Assembly: GCF_003865075.1 (NCBI RefSeq)
Contig: NZ_BHWB01000005.1
Span: forward strand, 124,001-188,000
Direction of reading: 5' to 3'
DNA: 64,000 bases
Source of the DNA: Bacteroides faecalis
GTDB lineage: Bacteria > Bacteroidota > Bacteroidia > Bacteroidales > Bacteroidaceae
Within the stretch, counting starts at the first letter, position 1; each line of letters begins with the position of its first letter. Below are positions 27,711 through 37,656 of the stretch, in pieces. A model generated the notes under the pieces. That model was not told the DNA's origin and searched no databases. It saw nothing but the letters and a program-made list of their open reading frames with translations. Position numbers and translations under genes: made by a program.

Positions 27711-30299
27711 ATGAATTTTAACAATTTTACCATCAAATCTCAAGAAGCAGTTCAAGAAGCTGTAAACCTGGTGCAAAGTCGGGGACAACAGGCCATTGAA
27801 CCTGTTCATCTCATGTATGGAGTGATGAAAGTAGGCGAAAATGTCACAAACTTTATCTTCCAAAAACTGGGGATGAACGGACAACAGGTAACTTTAGTAG
27901 TAGACAAACAAATTGATTCACTACCTAAAGTATCCGGTGGAGAGCCATACCTCAGTCGTGAGTCTAACGAAGTGTTACAGAAAGCAACACAGTATTCCAA
28001 AGAAATGGGTGATGAATTCGTTTCATTGGAACACATTTTAATGGCCTTGCTAAAAGTAAAAAGTACCGTCTCCACCATCCTGAAAGATGCAGGAATGACG
28101 GAAAACGAACTTCGTAATGCTATCAATGAACTGAGAAAAGGGGAAAAAGTGACTTCTCAATCAAGTGAGGATACTTATCAATCACTGGAAAAGTATGCTA
28201 TAAATCTGAATGAAGCCGCTCGTAGCGGTAAATTAGATCCAGTAATTGGTCGTGACGAAGAGATACGTCGTGTGCTTCAAATATTGAGCCGACGTACCAA
28301 AAACAATCCGATTCTGATTGGTGAACCGGGTACGGGTAAAACTGCAATTGTAGAAGGATTAGCACACCGAATCCTTCGGGGTGATGTCCCTGAAAACCTG
28401 AAAAACAAACAAGTTTATTCATTGGATATGGGAGCGTTAGTAGCAGGTGCCAAGTATAAAGGTGAATTTGAAGAACGACTGAAATCAGTAGTCAATGAAG
28501 TCAAAAAATCAGAAGGAGATATCATTCTGTTCATTGATGAGATTCACACATTGGTAGGTGCAGGCAAAGGTGAAGGAGCAATGGATGCTGCAAATATATT
28601 AAAACCAGCTTTAGCACGTGGGGAACTGCGTTCTATCGGTGCAACCACTCTGGATGAATACCAGAAATATTTCGAAAAAGATAAAGCTTTGGAACGTCGT
28701 TTCCAGATTGTACAAGTAGACGAGCCAGATAATTTAAGTACAATTTCCATCCTGCGTGGTTTAAAAGAACGTTACGAAAACCACCATCAGGTTCGTATCA
28801 AAGACGATGCTATCATCGCAGCTGTAGAACTGAGTAGCCGTTATATTACAGATCGTTTCTTGCCGGATAAAGCTATCGATTTGATGGATGAAGCAGCAGC
28901 TAAATTACGTATGGAAGTAAATTCCGTTCCGGAAGATTTGGATGAGATTTCACGTAAAATCAAGCAATTGGAAATCGAACGCGAAGCCATCAAACGAGAA
29001 AATGACAAGCCTAAACTTGAAATTATCGGCAAGGAATTGGCAGAGCTAAAAGAACTGGAAAAATCTCAAAAAGCAAAATGGCAGAGTGAAAAGACTTTAA
29101 TGGATAAGATTCAGCAGAATAAGATTCAAATTGAGAATATGAAATTCGAAGCGGATAAGGCTGAACGCGAAGGTGATTATGGAAAAGTAGCTGAGATTCG
29201 TTATGGTAAACTTCAGGAGCTAAACAAAGAAATAGAGGATACTCAGAAAAAGTTACACGATATGCAAGGTGACAAAGCAATGATTAAGGAAGAAGTAGAT
29301 GCCGAAGACATTGCTGACGTTGTTTCACGTTGGACGGGTATTCCTGTTAGCAAGATGATGCAAAGCGAAAAAGACAAATTGCTACATCTGGAAGAAGAAC
29401 TTCACCAACGGGTAATCGGTCAGGATGAAGCCATTGAAGCCGTTGCAGATGCAGTACGTCGAAGTCGTGCAGGATTGCAGGATCCAAAACGCCCAATCGG
29501 TTCGTTCATCTTCCTCGGTACAACAGGTGTTGGTAAAACAGAGCTTGCTAAAGCGTTGGCGGAATTCTTGTTTGACGACGAGTCTATGATGACTCGAATT
29601 GATATGAGCGAGTATCAGGAGAAACATAGTGTTTCACGTCTGGTTGGAGCGCCTCCGGGATACGTTGGGTATGATGAAGGTGGTCAACTGACTGAAGCAA
29701 TTCGTAGAAAACCTTACTCAGTTGTTCTATTTGATGAAATCGAAAAAGCACATCCGGATGTATTCAACATTCTCTTGCAAGTGTTAGATGACGGACGTTT
29801 GACTGACAATAAAGGTAGAGTTGTTAATTTCAAGAATACCATCATTATCATGACTTCAAATATGGGAAGTTCCTATATACAAAGTCAGATGGAAAAATTG
29901 AATGGAGAAAATAAAGAAGAAGTAATCGAGGAAACAAAGAAGGAAGTGATGAATATGTTGAAAAAGACTATTCGCCCGGAATTCTTAAACCGTATCGACG
30001 AAACTATTATGTTTTTACCACTAACAGAGCCAGAAATCAAGCAAATTGTACTTCTCCAAATCAAGAGTGTACAGAAGATGCTTGCCGAAAATGGAGTAGA
30101 ACTTCAAATGACAGACACCGCTCTAGACTTCTTGTCTAAAGTTGGTTATGACCCGGAATTTGGTGCCCGTCCGGTCAAAAGAGCTATTCAACGCTACTTA
30201 CTGAACGACTTGTCAAAGAAATTATTGTCTCAGGAAGTAGATCGCAGCAAAGCAATCATCGTTGATGCGAGTGGCGACGGACTAGTGTTTCGAAACTAA
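27711..30299 (+). CDS. clpB: Disaggregase ClpB (Hsp100)
   Basis: An 862-residue protein. It has an N-terminal Clp repeat domain. The first AAA+ module carries Walker [11 protein letters not shown] near residue 203 and [15 protein letters not shown]; a coiled-coil middle domain covers about 400-520. The second AAA+ module has [14 protein letters not shown] near 603, and the D2-small domain contains NPEFG-like [15 protein letters not shown]. It works with DnaK to dissolve protein aggregates. A hairpin terminator follows at 30323-30358. Confidence 0.98.
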   Translation: MNFNNFTIKSQEAVQEAVNLVQSRGQQAIEPVHLMYGVMKVGENVTNFIFQKLGMNGQQVTLVVDKQIDSLPKVSGGEPYLSRESNEVLQKATQYSKEMGDEFVSLEHILMALLKVKSTVSTILKDAGMTENELRNAINELRKGEKVTSQSSEDTYQSLEKYAINLNEAARSGKLDPVIGRDEEIRRVLQILSRRTKNNPILIGEPGTGKTAIVEGLAHRILRGDVPENLKNKQVYSLDMGALVAGAKYKGEFEERLKSVVNEVKKSEGDIILFIDEIHTLVGAGKGEGAMDAANILKPALARGELRSIGATTLDEYQKYFEKDKALERRFQIVQVDEPDNLSTISILRGLKERYENHHQVRIKDDAIIAAVELSSRYITDRFLPDKAIDLMDEAAAKLRMEVNSVPEDLDEISRKIKQLEIEREAIKRENDKPKLEIIGKELAELKELEKSQKAKWQSEKTLMDKIQQNKIQIENMKFEADKAEREGDYGKVAEIRYGKLQELNKEIEDTQKKLHDMQGDKAMIKEEVDAEDIADVVSRWTGIPVSKMMQSEKDKLLHLEEELHQRVIGQDEAIEAVADAVRRSRAGLQDPKRPIGSFIFLGTTGVGKTELAKALAEFLFDDESMMTRIDMSEYQEKHSVSRLVGAPPGYVGYDEGGQLTEAIRRKPYSVVLFDEIEKAHPDVFNILLQVLDDGRLTDNKGRVVNFKNTIIIMTSNMGSSYIQSQMEKLNGENKEEVIEETKKEVMNMLKKTIRPEFLNRIDETIMFLPLTEPEIKQIVLLQIKSVQKMLAENGVELQMTDTALDFLSKVGYDPEFGARPVKRAIQRYLLNDLSKKLLSQEVDRSKAIIVDASGDGLVFRN

Positions 30300-30322
30300 G
30301 ATTTATCTGACATCATAAAAAT

Positions 30323-30358
30323 AGCCGGTATACCCTTCAGAGGTATATCGGCATTTTT
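30323..30358 (+). terminator. clpB terminator
   Basis: GCCGGTATACC and GGTATATCGGC pair around CTTCAGA and are followed by ATTTTTA. Confidence 0.75.
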
Positions 30359-30690
30359 ATATATTCGAATATACAATTCTTCTAACTTCCGGTTGGCAAT
30401 TAGGATGACTCATAACCAAAACATACGTATCCTTTTTGGGAATAGTTAAGGTAACAGAAGGCATGGTAAACTTACATTTACCACATAATTCCCCTTGTGA
30501 GTCATACAAAAACAGCATTGTATCCACTAACAAGCCACTCACATATAAAGTCTCATTATCAAGTGAGACACTTGCCCTTTATTCGTAATTGTTTGCATAC
30601 TCTGTATCTTACCTTCCAGTTCCCTTTGAAGGCCTTTATTATAAAAAAGCGTGGGAACTGCTGTCATTATCATACTTGAGGCTCTGGACT
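30357..30690 (-). pseudogene. Decayed small gene
   Basis: On the minus strand the last 61 codons read as a compact domain (LFLYDSQGELCGKCKF...YVLVMSHPNCQPEVRRIVYSNI). The frame continues upstream through NETLYVSGLL to a stop. In another frame, KIQSMQTITNKGQVSH leads into the same point. A single frameshift near 30558 would join the two. The end resembles small Bacteroides DUF3244-like beta-sandwich proteins, but that is a guess. The neighbouring 30699-30893 frame looks like noise. The remaining stretch to 31000 shows no gene. Confidence 0.4.
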
Positions 30691-31004
30691 GCCGCTATTC
30701 AAATAATGTACAACAGCCCACGCTCAACACTATATATTTGCATATACAGCAGAGCATGAGCGTCTGTCTCATTATTCCTGAATAGCATGAAATTGTCCAG
30801 ATTCCAAGTATAGAATAATATTCCAAAAACGCTTTTATTCTTTATTCTTATCTTTATCCACCACCAACGCTTCGGCAAGAATGAACACAACAAAGATAAA
30901 TAAAAACAGTGGTTCTGACTAGAGAAACCTGAAAATATTCATGCAAAGACAAGATTATCAGAAGAACAGCAGAAGGAACGTTTTGTTTGAAAACACATCT
31001 TTAA

Positions 31005-31054
31005 AAAAGTAAAGGGTGATAAGCATTTCACATGCTTATCACCCTTTTACTTTT
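31005..31054 (-). terminator. Strong terminator after the DUF5606 gene
   Basis: AAAAGTAAAGGGTGATAAGCA and its near-perfect complement ending in TTACTTTT form a stem of about 20 bp with a small loop. Read on the minus strand it closes the nusB-to-DUF5606 gene run. Confidence 0.8.
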
Positions 31055-31071
31055 TATTTATATTTAGCAGA

Positions 31072-31503
31072 TTACTCTGCCGCAACTTCTTCTTTCTCAG
31101 CCTCTGTTTCTGCCTTGAATTCTGTGATCCCGTTTGATATCAAAAGATTGTACCAAGAAATCAGTTTTTTGATATCAGCTATGTGCACTCGATCACGATC
31201 AAAGTCAGGCAATACTTCTGCCATATATTCGCGCAACTGTTCCGAAGTAGCTTTCTTTGGATCAATAGCAGCAATCGCAGCATTCTCTTTTGTTTTCATA
31301 GAATCCAATACATTGCACAACGGTACTTCTGCATCATCAGTGTACATTGCTATATCTGCCAAAGAAATAATTTTCTCATTACCATAAGCGGGAAAACGTT
31401 TCTTATCAGCACTGATTGATTCTACAATCAACATATTTTTTCCTTGCGAAATAAGTTTGTACAATCCCGGTTTTCCGGAGATAGACAAGATAGTCTTCAA
31501 CAT
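31072..31503 (-). CDS. DUF5606 domain protein
   Basis: A 143-residue protein starting LKTILSISGKPGLYKLISQGKN, the hallmark of DUF5606 in Bacteroidetes. A small beta-barrel-like first half is followed by a helical second half and an Ala/Glu-rich tail. Function unknown; probably cytoplasmic. It is the last gene of a run with nusB, yajC, ybbR and coaE. Confidence 0.8.
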   Translation of the reverse strand: MLKTILSISGKPGLYKLISQGKNMLIVESISADKKRFPAYGNEKIISLADIAMYTDDAEVPLCNVLDSMKTKENAAIAAIDPKKATSEQLREYMAEVLPDFDRDRVHIADIKKLISWYNLLISNGITEFKAETEAEKEEVAAE

Positions 31504-31527
31504 AGTATATATTCTTTTGTTTATTAA

Positions 31528-32142
31528 TTATTTTTTTGCGAAGCAAAGGTAATGATTATTTTTAGAAAGCAAAGAAATAAGTTCTAAAACCTGCGGGATT
31601 AAAGGCGTTTCACCATCATTCAGAATTACAAAATCAGCTTGTTCCCGCTTGGATTCATCACTCATTTGCGACTCAATGCGTTTCATTATCAACTCTTTTG
31701 AAGAACAGTCACGTTTAATTGCACGTTCTATTCTTGTTTCTAAAGGTGCATATACCATTACCAGAAAATCCACTTCATCTCCAAAGCCGGCTTCCACAAG
31801 TATGGCAGACTCCATACCTACAATTTTATCTGCACCAAAGCAAGCACTCCATTGCTGAAAATCTTCTTTTACCCTGGGATGTATAATCTCATTCACTTCC
31901 TTTATACGTTTTGGATGACCAAACATATAAGTTGCCAACAAAGAACGGTTTAATTCTCCTTTTTGATAAATTTCTTGTCCTACTAACATACAAAGTTCAC
32001 GACGAACGGTCTCATTAGCAAGAGTAATACGCTTTGCTTCCACATCAGAAATATAAACGGGAATTCCCATTATTTCTAACAATCTGGAAACCACACTTTT
32101 TCCACTACCGATACCACCGGTAATACCAATCTTAATTGCCAT
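31528..32142 (-). CDS. coaE: Dephospho-CoA kinase
   Basis: A 204-residue protein with the P-loop [18 protein letters not shown] and the DVEAKRIT segment. It has the [11 protein letters not shown] motif and a [17 protein letters not shown]-terminal end, as in CoaE. It phosphorylates the 3'-hydroxyl of dephospho-CoA in the last step of CoA synthesis. It overlaps the end of the YbbR-like gene by 11 bases. Confidence 0.95.
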   Translation of the reverse strand: MAIKIGITGGIGSGKSVVSRLLEIMGIPVYISDVEAKRITLANETVRRELCMLVGQEIYQKGELNRSLLATYMFGHPKRIKEVNEIIHPRVKEDFQQWSACFGADKIVGMESAILVEAGFGDEVDFLVMVYAPLETRIERAIKRDCSSKELIMKRIESQMSDESKREQADFVILNDGETPLIPQVLELISLLSKNNHYLCFAKK

Positions 32143-33151
32143 CAGTAGAAACTTGTTCGATCAAAAAATCAACTTGTTCGGGCACAATACGTATCTGACT
32201 GATTCCACGAGGAAAAGACTTCAACTTAACTGTATATTTATCCGAACCTAATTTTAGTAGTTCTTCATAGGAGACATTTATCACAAAATCGCTTTCTTTT
32301 ACACTCAAAAAACGCTTCATGCCTACTTTGAAAGTAATCTGAACTTTAGAAGGAAAAGCCCTTAGCACTTTATCTGCTGGGAAATTAATTCCATGTAATG
32401 GGACTTCTACTGTTTTTTCGGTATAAATATCCACAGGAAAAGTCAACTCAACCATACTAGGAACAAACTTCACCCCTCTCACTGAAGCTAAAGCTACTTG
32501 CTGTCTAATCGTATCTGATATATTTTCCAGATCTACACCGCGAATATAGGCAGCCGTCACTGTATCCAATATTGCCGCCGGAGCATAAGCTAATACAGAA
32601 TCGGGACTACAAATCGTATCAGATACATAATATTGAAGACCAGCCGTCACATTTCCTTGAAAACGCACTGGAACTACTTTAGATTTACCCGTTGAATAAA
32701 TATAATCCAATGTATCAGGTTTCACTGAAAGGACTTTAGAAGACACACTTAATTGACTAAAAATCTTTTTCTCAAACTCTGCTGCCGGAATCTTCACATG
32801 ATTATCCTTTCCTTTATAATCAGCAAAGTTCAAATTTACAGGAAAGAAACTTTTCCCTAACATATAATTTAAAAGTACAGTTCCTTTATCCTTCACCCGA
32901 ACACGAAGTTCGGAAGGAGGCTCCGAAGTTAGCACCACATTGTTGGGAATGTCTTTTATCCGAACTGGAATTGAGAATTCTGCTTCATAATCATTATTCA
33001 ATGTTTGAAGCAACCAGAACCCACCGGCTATCAGGAAGAAAAACAAAAAAATTAAGAACTCCCTACTCTTATCACTAAGCAGGAAATCCTTAATTCTCTT
33101 AGATTGTTTTAAATATGTATATCGTATTTTCCTACGATCTAACATAGACAT
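32132..33151 (-). CDS. YbbR-like domain membrane protein
   Basis: A 339-residue protein with one membrane helix near residues 32-52 ([19 protein letters not shown]), then extracytoplasmic YbbR-like beta repeats. [22 protein letters not shown] is the typical first repeat. The helix places the repeats outside the cytoplasm. In Firmicutes the family (CdaR) regulates diadenylate cyclase; here no cyclase gene is adjacent and the role is unclear. It lies between yajC and coaE. Confidence 0.8.
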   Translation of the reverse strand: MSMLDRRKIRYTYLKQSKRIKDFLLSDKSREFLIFLFFFLIAGGFWLLQTLNNDYEAEFSIPVRIKDIPNNVVLTSEPPSELRVRVKDKGTVLLNYMLGKSFFPVNLNFADYKGKDNHVKIPAAEFEKKIFSQLSVSSKVLSVKPDTLDYIYSTGKSKVVPVRFQGNVTAGLQYYVSDTICSPDSVLAYAPAAILDTVTAAYIRGVDLENISDTIRQQVALASVRGVKFVPSMVELTFPVDIYTEKTVEVPLHGINFPADKVLRAFPSKVQITFKVGMKRFLSVKESDFVINVSYEELLKLGSDKYTVKLKSFPRGISQIRIVPEQVDFLIEQVSTDGN

Positions 33152-33165
33152 TTATTTACGAATCT

Positions 33166-33480
33166 TTATTTAGGCTGAGCAGCCGAAGCATCAGCAAAAA
33201 TAGAATTCTTATCTATTTTAATCTTTACGCTAGGAGCAATTTCAAGGACTACATGATCATCATTAATCTCTTTAATTGTTCCATGGATGCCACCAGCAGT
33301 AATCACTTGCTGATTTACCTGAAGAGATTTACGGAAGTTAGCTATTTCTTTCTGCTTCTTATTTTGAGGACGGATCATAAAGAAATACATGATAACAAAC
33401 ATTGCTATTAACATGATCCACATCATACTTCCACCTCCTGCCGCAGCTGGAGCTTGCATAAATACAGTCAATAAATTCAT
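33166..33480 (-). CDS. yajC: Preprotein translocase subunit YajC
   Basis: A 104-residue protein with one membrane helix (MMWIMLIAMFVIMYFFMIRPQNKKQKE) and the following cytoplasmic beta domain (LQVNQQVITAGGIHGTIKEINDDHVVLEI). It associates with SecDF in the inner membrane. It sits 41 bases after nusB. Confidence 0.93.
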   Translation of the reverse strand: MNLLTVFMQAPAAAGGGSMMWIMLIAMFVIMYFFMIRPQNKKQKEIANFRKSLQVNQQVITAGGIHGTIKEINDDHVVLEIAPSVKIKIDKNSIFADASAAQPK

Positions 33481-33521
33481 AAATAATCAGTTTTTTAGTT
33501 TCTATTATATGGACAAAGGTA

Positions 33522-34448
33522 TTAGTTTTTACTCAACTTACCTTCTTTTTTTAATTGATTAACTATTCCATCAAGAGTGCCATTGATAAAACTACCGCTC
33601 TTCGCTGTACTATACAACTTTGCAATCTCTACATATTCATTTAACGAAACACTGACCGGAATGTTCGGAAAACTTAAAATTTCTGCTAAAGCAGTCTGCA
33701 TAATGATGATATCCATAAATGCAATACGATCCAAATCCCAGTTCTTTGTATTTTCGCTAATAAGATGGCGGTAATAATCTGAATTCAAAACGGTACGACG
33801 GAATAAACGACGTGCAAATTCCTGGTCTTCGTCATCCTTAAATTCAGGAAGTAATTCCTGGTTAGCTCCCCTCTTCTCTTCAAATCGTTTAATTGTTTTC
33901 AAAACAAATGTGTCTACTATTTCTTTATCATCATTCCAATAGAGACTCTGGTCCTCCAAAACCTGATCGAGAGATTCATTATTAAATATATATGTCTTAT
34001 AAAGCTTTCTCCACAATTCACGATCACCTTCGTAAGATTTATCATCAGATGCCATATAATCCTTATATATATCGGATTCTACAATCTTCTCGTAAAGCTC
34101 TTTGATGAAATCCTGATCATTAGCCCAAGTTCTTTTCTGATTGGCAATAAATTCCGTTAATTGTTTATTTACTTCCAATTGTGAAATAAACTTGTTTTCT
34201 ACAAACTTCATGTTAGGATACAACTCTTCTCTAGTAGGTGCAAGTTTTGCTTTTGCCGTATCGATACGTTTTTGTGCATACTCTGTTAATGCTATCATCA
34301 GCATTAGCAAATAGTTGTAAAGGTCATACGCCTTTGAAAGACTAAAGAATAACTCTTTCTCCGCTGAGTCTAGATTTTTACTGCCGTTCTGATAATAGGC
34401 ATACACGATCTGTATAATCTTAAGACGAATAAGAACTCTGTTGATCAT
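33522..34448 (-). CDS. nusB: Transcription antitermination factor NusB
   Basis: A 308-residue protein, about twice the length of enteric NusB. The C-terminal part (LDRIAFMDIIIMQTALAEILSFPNIPVSVSLNEYVEIAKLYS) is the NusB domain, and the N-terminal 150 or so residues are the extension usual in Bacteroidetes. It binds boxA RNA with NusE in rRNA antitermination. A full -7 box (TACTTTTG) is at 34480-34487 on the minus strand. Confidence 0.92.
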   Translation of the reverse strand: MINRVLIRLKIIQIVYAYYQNGSKNLDSAEKELFFSLSKAYDLYNYLLMLMIALTEYAQKRIDTAKAKLAPTREELYPNMKFVENKFISQLEVNKQLTEFIANQKRTWANDQDFIKELYEKIVESDIYKDYMASDDKSYEGDRELWRKLYKTYIFNNESLDQVLEDQSLYWNDDKEIVDTFVLKTIKRFEEKRGANQELLPEFKDDEDQEFARRLFRRTVLNSDYYRHLISENTKNWDLDRIAFMDIIIMQTALAEILSFPNIPVSVSLNEYVEIAKLYSTAKSGSFINGTLDGIVNQLKKEGKLSKN

Positions 34449-34479
34449 AATTCTAATTAATACTGTTATTATCGAACTG

Positions 34480-34487
34480 CAAAAGTA
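34480..34487 (-). promoter_or_regulatory. Promoter -7 box of the nusB gene run
   Basis: The minus strand reads TACTTTTG followed by C, a full TAnnTTTG match, 32 bases before the nusB ATG. Confidence 0.6.
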
Positions 34488-34616
34488 GATATTTTTAATG
34501 AGTTTCCACTAATAAATCACATTTTTTAATGCAGTATTTCATTCTCTGCTCTTTTTCTTTTGACAGTTTAAAAAAAATATCCAATTTTGAAGCCGATTAT
34601 AAACGGACAGAAAGAT

Positions 34617-35009
34617 ATGGAAGAATTAAAAAAGAAAATGGGTGTAGACATGAATGATAAGGAGATCGTTTTCTCCAAATCTATTAAAGCAGGTAAACGC
34701 ATTTACTATCTCGACGTAAAGAAAAACCGTAAAGACGAGATGTTTCTGGCTATCACAGAAAGTAAAAAAGTGGTAATGGGAGAAGGGGATGATTCCCAGG
34801 TTAGTTTTGAGAAGCACAAAATCTTCTTGTACAAGGAGGATTTTGAAAAGTTCACATTAGGATTGACACAAGCTATTGACTTCATTAATCTTCATCAGAC
34901 TAGTGATCCTGATTGTTTATTGAATGAATCGGAACAACAAGATATTCTTTTGGAAGAGGTGAAAGAGGAGAAACTGGACAATGAAATTAAGATTGATATT
35001 GACTTTTAA
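34617..35009 (+). CDS. PUR-family nucleic-acid-binding protein (DUF3276)
   Basis: I choose the ATG at 34617 (MEELKKKMGVDMNDKEIVFSK); a longer frame would need a TTG at 34587. The product of about 130 residues has a PUR repeat (IVFSKSIKAGKRIYYLDVKKNRKDEMFLAITESKK) with the single-strand DNA/RNA-binding beta sheet, then an acidic tail. Bacteroidetes carry such small PUR proteins; the target is unknown. Confidence 0.85.
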   Translation: MEELKKKMGVDMNDKEIVFSKSIKAGKRIYYLDVKKNRKDEMFLAITESKKVVMGEGDDSQVSFEKHKIFLYKEDFEKFTLGLTQAIDFINLHQTSDPDCLLNESEQQDILLEEVKEEKLDNEIKIDIDF

Positions 35010-35020
35010 GTAAGTAACTC

Positions 35021-35051
35021 TTTGATATTTCAAAAAGAAATCGTACTTTTG
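35021..35051 (+). promoter_or_regulatory. Promoter of rplY
   Basis: TTTG at 35021-35024, exactly 19 bases, then TACTTTTG at 35044-35051: a full match to the Bacteroides two-box consensus. Confidence 0.75.
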
Positions 35052-35146
35052 CACCGCTTTTTTGCAACATCGTGTGATAATCCACATCGTGTGATGGTGA
35101 ATTAAGCAAACTAACTTAATTTAGAGTAACACAATTTTTTAAAGAA

Positions 35147-35737
35147 ATGAAATCAATTGAAGTAAAAGGAACTGCAAGAACAATTGCAGAACGCTCTTCA
35201 GAACAAGCAAGAGCTTTGAAAGAAATTCGCAGTAATGGTGGTGTACCTTGTGTACTTTACGGAGGTAATGAAGTTATTCACTTTACAGTAACTAGCGATA
35301 ATCTTCGTAACTTGGTTTACACTCCGCATATCTACGTAGTAGACTTGGTTATCGATGGCAAAAAAGTAAACGCTATTATGAAAGATATCCAATTCCATCC
35401 AGTAAAGGATACTATCCTGCATGTAGACTTCTATCAAATCAACGAAGCTAAACCTATCGTTATGGAAGTTCCTGTACAATTGGAAGGTCTTGCAGAAGGT
35501 GTGAAAGCCGGTGGTAAATTGGCTTTGCAGATGCGCAAGATCAAAGTGAAAGCTTTATACAACATTATCCCTGAAAAACTTACTATCAACGTTTCTCACC
35601 TGGGCTTAGGTAAAACAGTGAAAGTTGGTGAATTAAGCTTTGAAGGTCTTGAACTGATCAGCGCTAAAGAAGCTGTTGTATGTGCAGTTAAATTAACTCG
35701 TGCAGCAAGAGGTGCAGCTGCTACAGCAGGCAAGTAA
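35147..35737 (+). CDS. rplY: 50S ribosomal protein L25, Ctc form
   Basis: A 196-residue protein: an N-terminal L25 domain binding 5S rRNA (VPCVLYGGNEVIHFTVT) plus the C-terminal TL5/Ctc domain (residues about 95-185, EVPVQLEGLAEGVKAGGKLALQ). The two-domain form is usual outside the enteric bacteria. It is followed by pth, a common pairing. Confidence 0.95.
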   Translation: MKSIEVKGTARTIAERSSEQARALKEIRSNGGVPCVLYGGNEVIHFTVTSDNLRNLVYTPHIYVVDLVIDGKKVNAIMKDIQFHPVKDTILHVDFYQINEAKPIVMEVPVQLEGLAEGVKAGGKLALQMRKIKVKALYNIIPEKLTINVSHLGLGKTVKVGELSFEGLELISAKEAVVCAVKLTRAARGAAATAGK

Positions 35738-35768
35738 TTTGAGATTATCCCTATAACAGAGATATACC

Positions 35769-35840
35769 GAAACGCAGATTAATGCAGATTAAAGCAGATG
35801 TTCAGTCTGCATTAGTTTGTGTTAATCTGCGTTTCTCTTT
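35769..35840 (+). terminator. Terminator built from a GCAGATTAA repeat
   Basis: GAAACGCAGATTAA and TTAATCTGCGTTTC form a perfect 14-bp outer stem followed by TCTTTTATA. GCAGATTAA and close variants recur inside, as in repeat-derived terminators common in Bacteroides intergenic regions. Confidence 0.75.
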
Positions 35841-35873
35841 TATATTTAAGAAACATTTTCTTTAGAAAAAGTA

Positions 35874-36443
35874 ATGATAAAATATCTAATTGTAGGTTTA
35901 GGAAACATTGGTCCCGAATATCATGAAACCCGACACAATATCGGATTCATGACAGTAGATACACTGGCTAAAATCAACAATGCTCCTCCTTTTATTGATA
36001 GACGTTATGGTTTTACTACAAGTTTCTCCGTTAAAGGTCGCCAATTAATCCTCCTTAAGCCTTCAACCTTCATGAACCTAAGTGGATTAGCCTTACGCTA
36101 TTGGATGCAGAAAGAAAACATTCCATTGGAGAATGTGTTGGTAATAGTGGACGATTTAGCGCTGCCCTTCGGAACCCTACGTTTAAAAGGAAAAGGAAGC
36201 GATGCAGGACACAATGGACTGAAACACATTGCAGCAACTTTGGGCACACAAGATTATGCTCGTCTGCGTTTTGGTATCGGAAATGATTTTCCTCGGGGAG
36301 GACAAGTAGATTATGTACTCGGACATTTTACCGATGACGATTGGAAAATAATGAATGAACGTTTAGAAACAGCAGGAGAGATTATCAAAAGTTTCTGCCT
36401 TGCCGGTATTGATATTACAATGAACCAGTTCAACAAGAAATAA
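35874..36443 (+). CDS. pth: Peptidyl-tRNA hydrolase
   Basis: A 189-residue protein with [22 protein letters not shown], which includes the catalytic His after ETR. It also has [10 protein letters not shown] and [26 protein letters not shown]. It releases tRNA from stalled peptidyl-tRNA in the cytoplasm. Confidence 0.97.
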   Translation: MIKYLIVGLGNIGPEYHETRHNIGFMTVDTLAKINNAPPFIDRRYGFTTSFSVKGRQLILLKPSTFMNLSGLALRYWMQKENIPLENVLVIVDDLALPFGTLRLKGKGSDAGHNGLKHIAATLGTQDYARLRFGIGNDFPRGGQVDYVLGHFTDDDWKIMNERLETAGEIIKSFCLAGIDITMNQFNKK

Positions 36444-36467
36444 TCGTCTGATTTATTAATAAACTTT

Positions 36468-36475
36468 TAATTTTG
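36468..36475 (+). promoter_or_regulatory. Promoter -7 box of the S4-domain gene
   Basis: TAATTTTG followed by C, a full TAnnTTTG match, leaving a very short leader before the ATG at 36487. Confidence 0.5.
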
Positions 36476-36486
36476 CAATTAACATT

Positions 36487-36909
36487 ATGGCTGAAGCAAG
36501 AATAGATAAATGGATGTGGGCTGTACGAATCTTCAAGACACGCACAATTGCAGCTGAAGCCTGCAAGAAAGGTCGCGTCACCATGAACGGTTCACAAATA
36601 AAAGCAGCCCGAATGGTAAAGCCCGGTGATGTGATACAAGTAAAAAAGCCACCTATCACTTATTCTTTCAAAGTTTTACAAACCATCGAGAAACGCGTCG
36701 GTGCAAAGCTTGTACCAGAAATGATGGAGAATGTAACAACTCCCGATCAATATGAATTGTTAGAGATGAGTAAAATAAGCGGATTTATAGATCGTGCACA
36801 TGGAACGGGGCGTCCTACTAAAAAAGATCGTCGAAACCTGGAAGAATTCACGACTCCGGAATTTATGGACGACTTCGATTTTGAATTTGATTTTGATAGC
36901 GAAGATTAA
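36487..36909 (+). CDS. S4-domain RNA-binding protein (Hsp15/HslR-like)
   Basis: A 140-residue protein. The S4 domain (ARIDKWMWAVRIFKTRTIAAEACKKGRVTMNGSQIKAARMVKPGDVI) binds rRNA or stalled 50S-tRNA complexes in the family. The C-terminus ends in a strongly acidic tail (DDFDFEFDFDSED). The following 270 bases to 37179 show no gene. Confidence 0.88.
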   Translation: MAEARIDKWMWAVRIFKTRTIAAEACKKGRVTMNGSQIKAARMVKPGDVIQVKKPPITYSFKVLQTIEKRVGAKLVPEMMENVTTPDQYELLEMSKISGFIDRAHGTGRPTKKDRRNLEEFTTPEFMDDFDFEFDFDSED

Positions 36910-37179
36910 AGTCTCTCTACGAATCGACTTCCGAGATGAGATAATGATCAGAAACTTTTTACTTATCAAAGATCCACAAAATAAAAAAGAAGATGGCAAA
37001 AGTAAATTTTGCCATTCTTATGATTCTCTCAAAAAGAGATAGATTATATAGATAAATATATCATCACAAGTATTGAACTTACCAATAAAGTCTCTATCTA
37101 TCCATATAAACCATATATGGAATATAATATATTGAAGGAAATTGACCTGTTGTTTACCTCCTTCACTATCAAATCAAGA

Positions 37180-37605
37180 TTATAAATTAGCTTTCAAAGT
37201 ATCAATTAATACCTGATACTCAGCATCTGTCAAATAAACCTTTCTCGGATTCATTTGAAATGTACTTCCGTAATCCGGTTTGTCTATATACTTTGGAACT
37301 AAATGAAAATGCAGATGAGACAACTTATCAGAGTAAGCACCATAATTTATTTTTTCCGGTTGGAAAGCCTTCTGTATAGCTCGAGTTACACGAACTACAT
37401 CTGCCATAAAAGCATTACGTTCTTCATCACTCAATTCATTTAAATCGTTCACATGATCTTTGTAAGCAACAAGACAACGTCCACGATAGGTTTGTTCTTT
37501 AAATAAAAACACCCGTGACACATTCAACTGTGCAATCTCAATCATTAGATTATGCAACGTTTCGTTGTTCTGGCAATACAGACATTCTTTCGGATCGCTT
37601 TTCAT
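37180..37605 (-). CDS. HIT-family nucleotide hydrolase/transferase
   Basis: A 141-residue protein with the histidine triad HLHFHLVPKY near residue 96. An N-terminal C-x2-C pair (ECLYCQN) probably helps bind zinc. It acts on nucleotide phosphoramidates or dinucleotides; the substrate is not clear. Confidence 0.88.
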   Translation of the reverse strand: MKSDPKECLYCQNNETLHNLMIEIAQLNVSRVFLFKEQTYRGRCLVAYKDHVNDLNELSDEERNAFMADVVRVTRAIQKAFQPEKINYGAYSDKLSHLHFHLVPKYIDKPDYGSTFQMNPRKVYLTDAEYQVLIDTLKANL

Positions 37606-37656
37606 AATATTATTATTTTATGTTTCGGTAAATAAATAAAAGTAGTTCTTCTACCT

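Noticed and set aside
30699..30893. 64-codon minus-strand ORF
   Set aside because: Composition looks random, with no promoter, no ribosome site and no continuity with neighbours.
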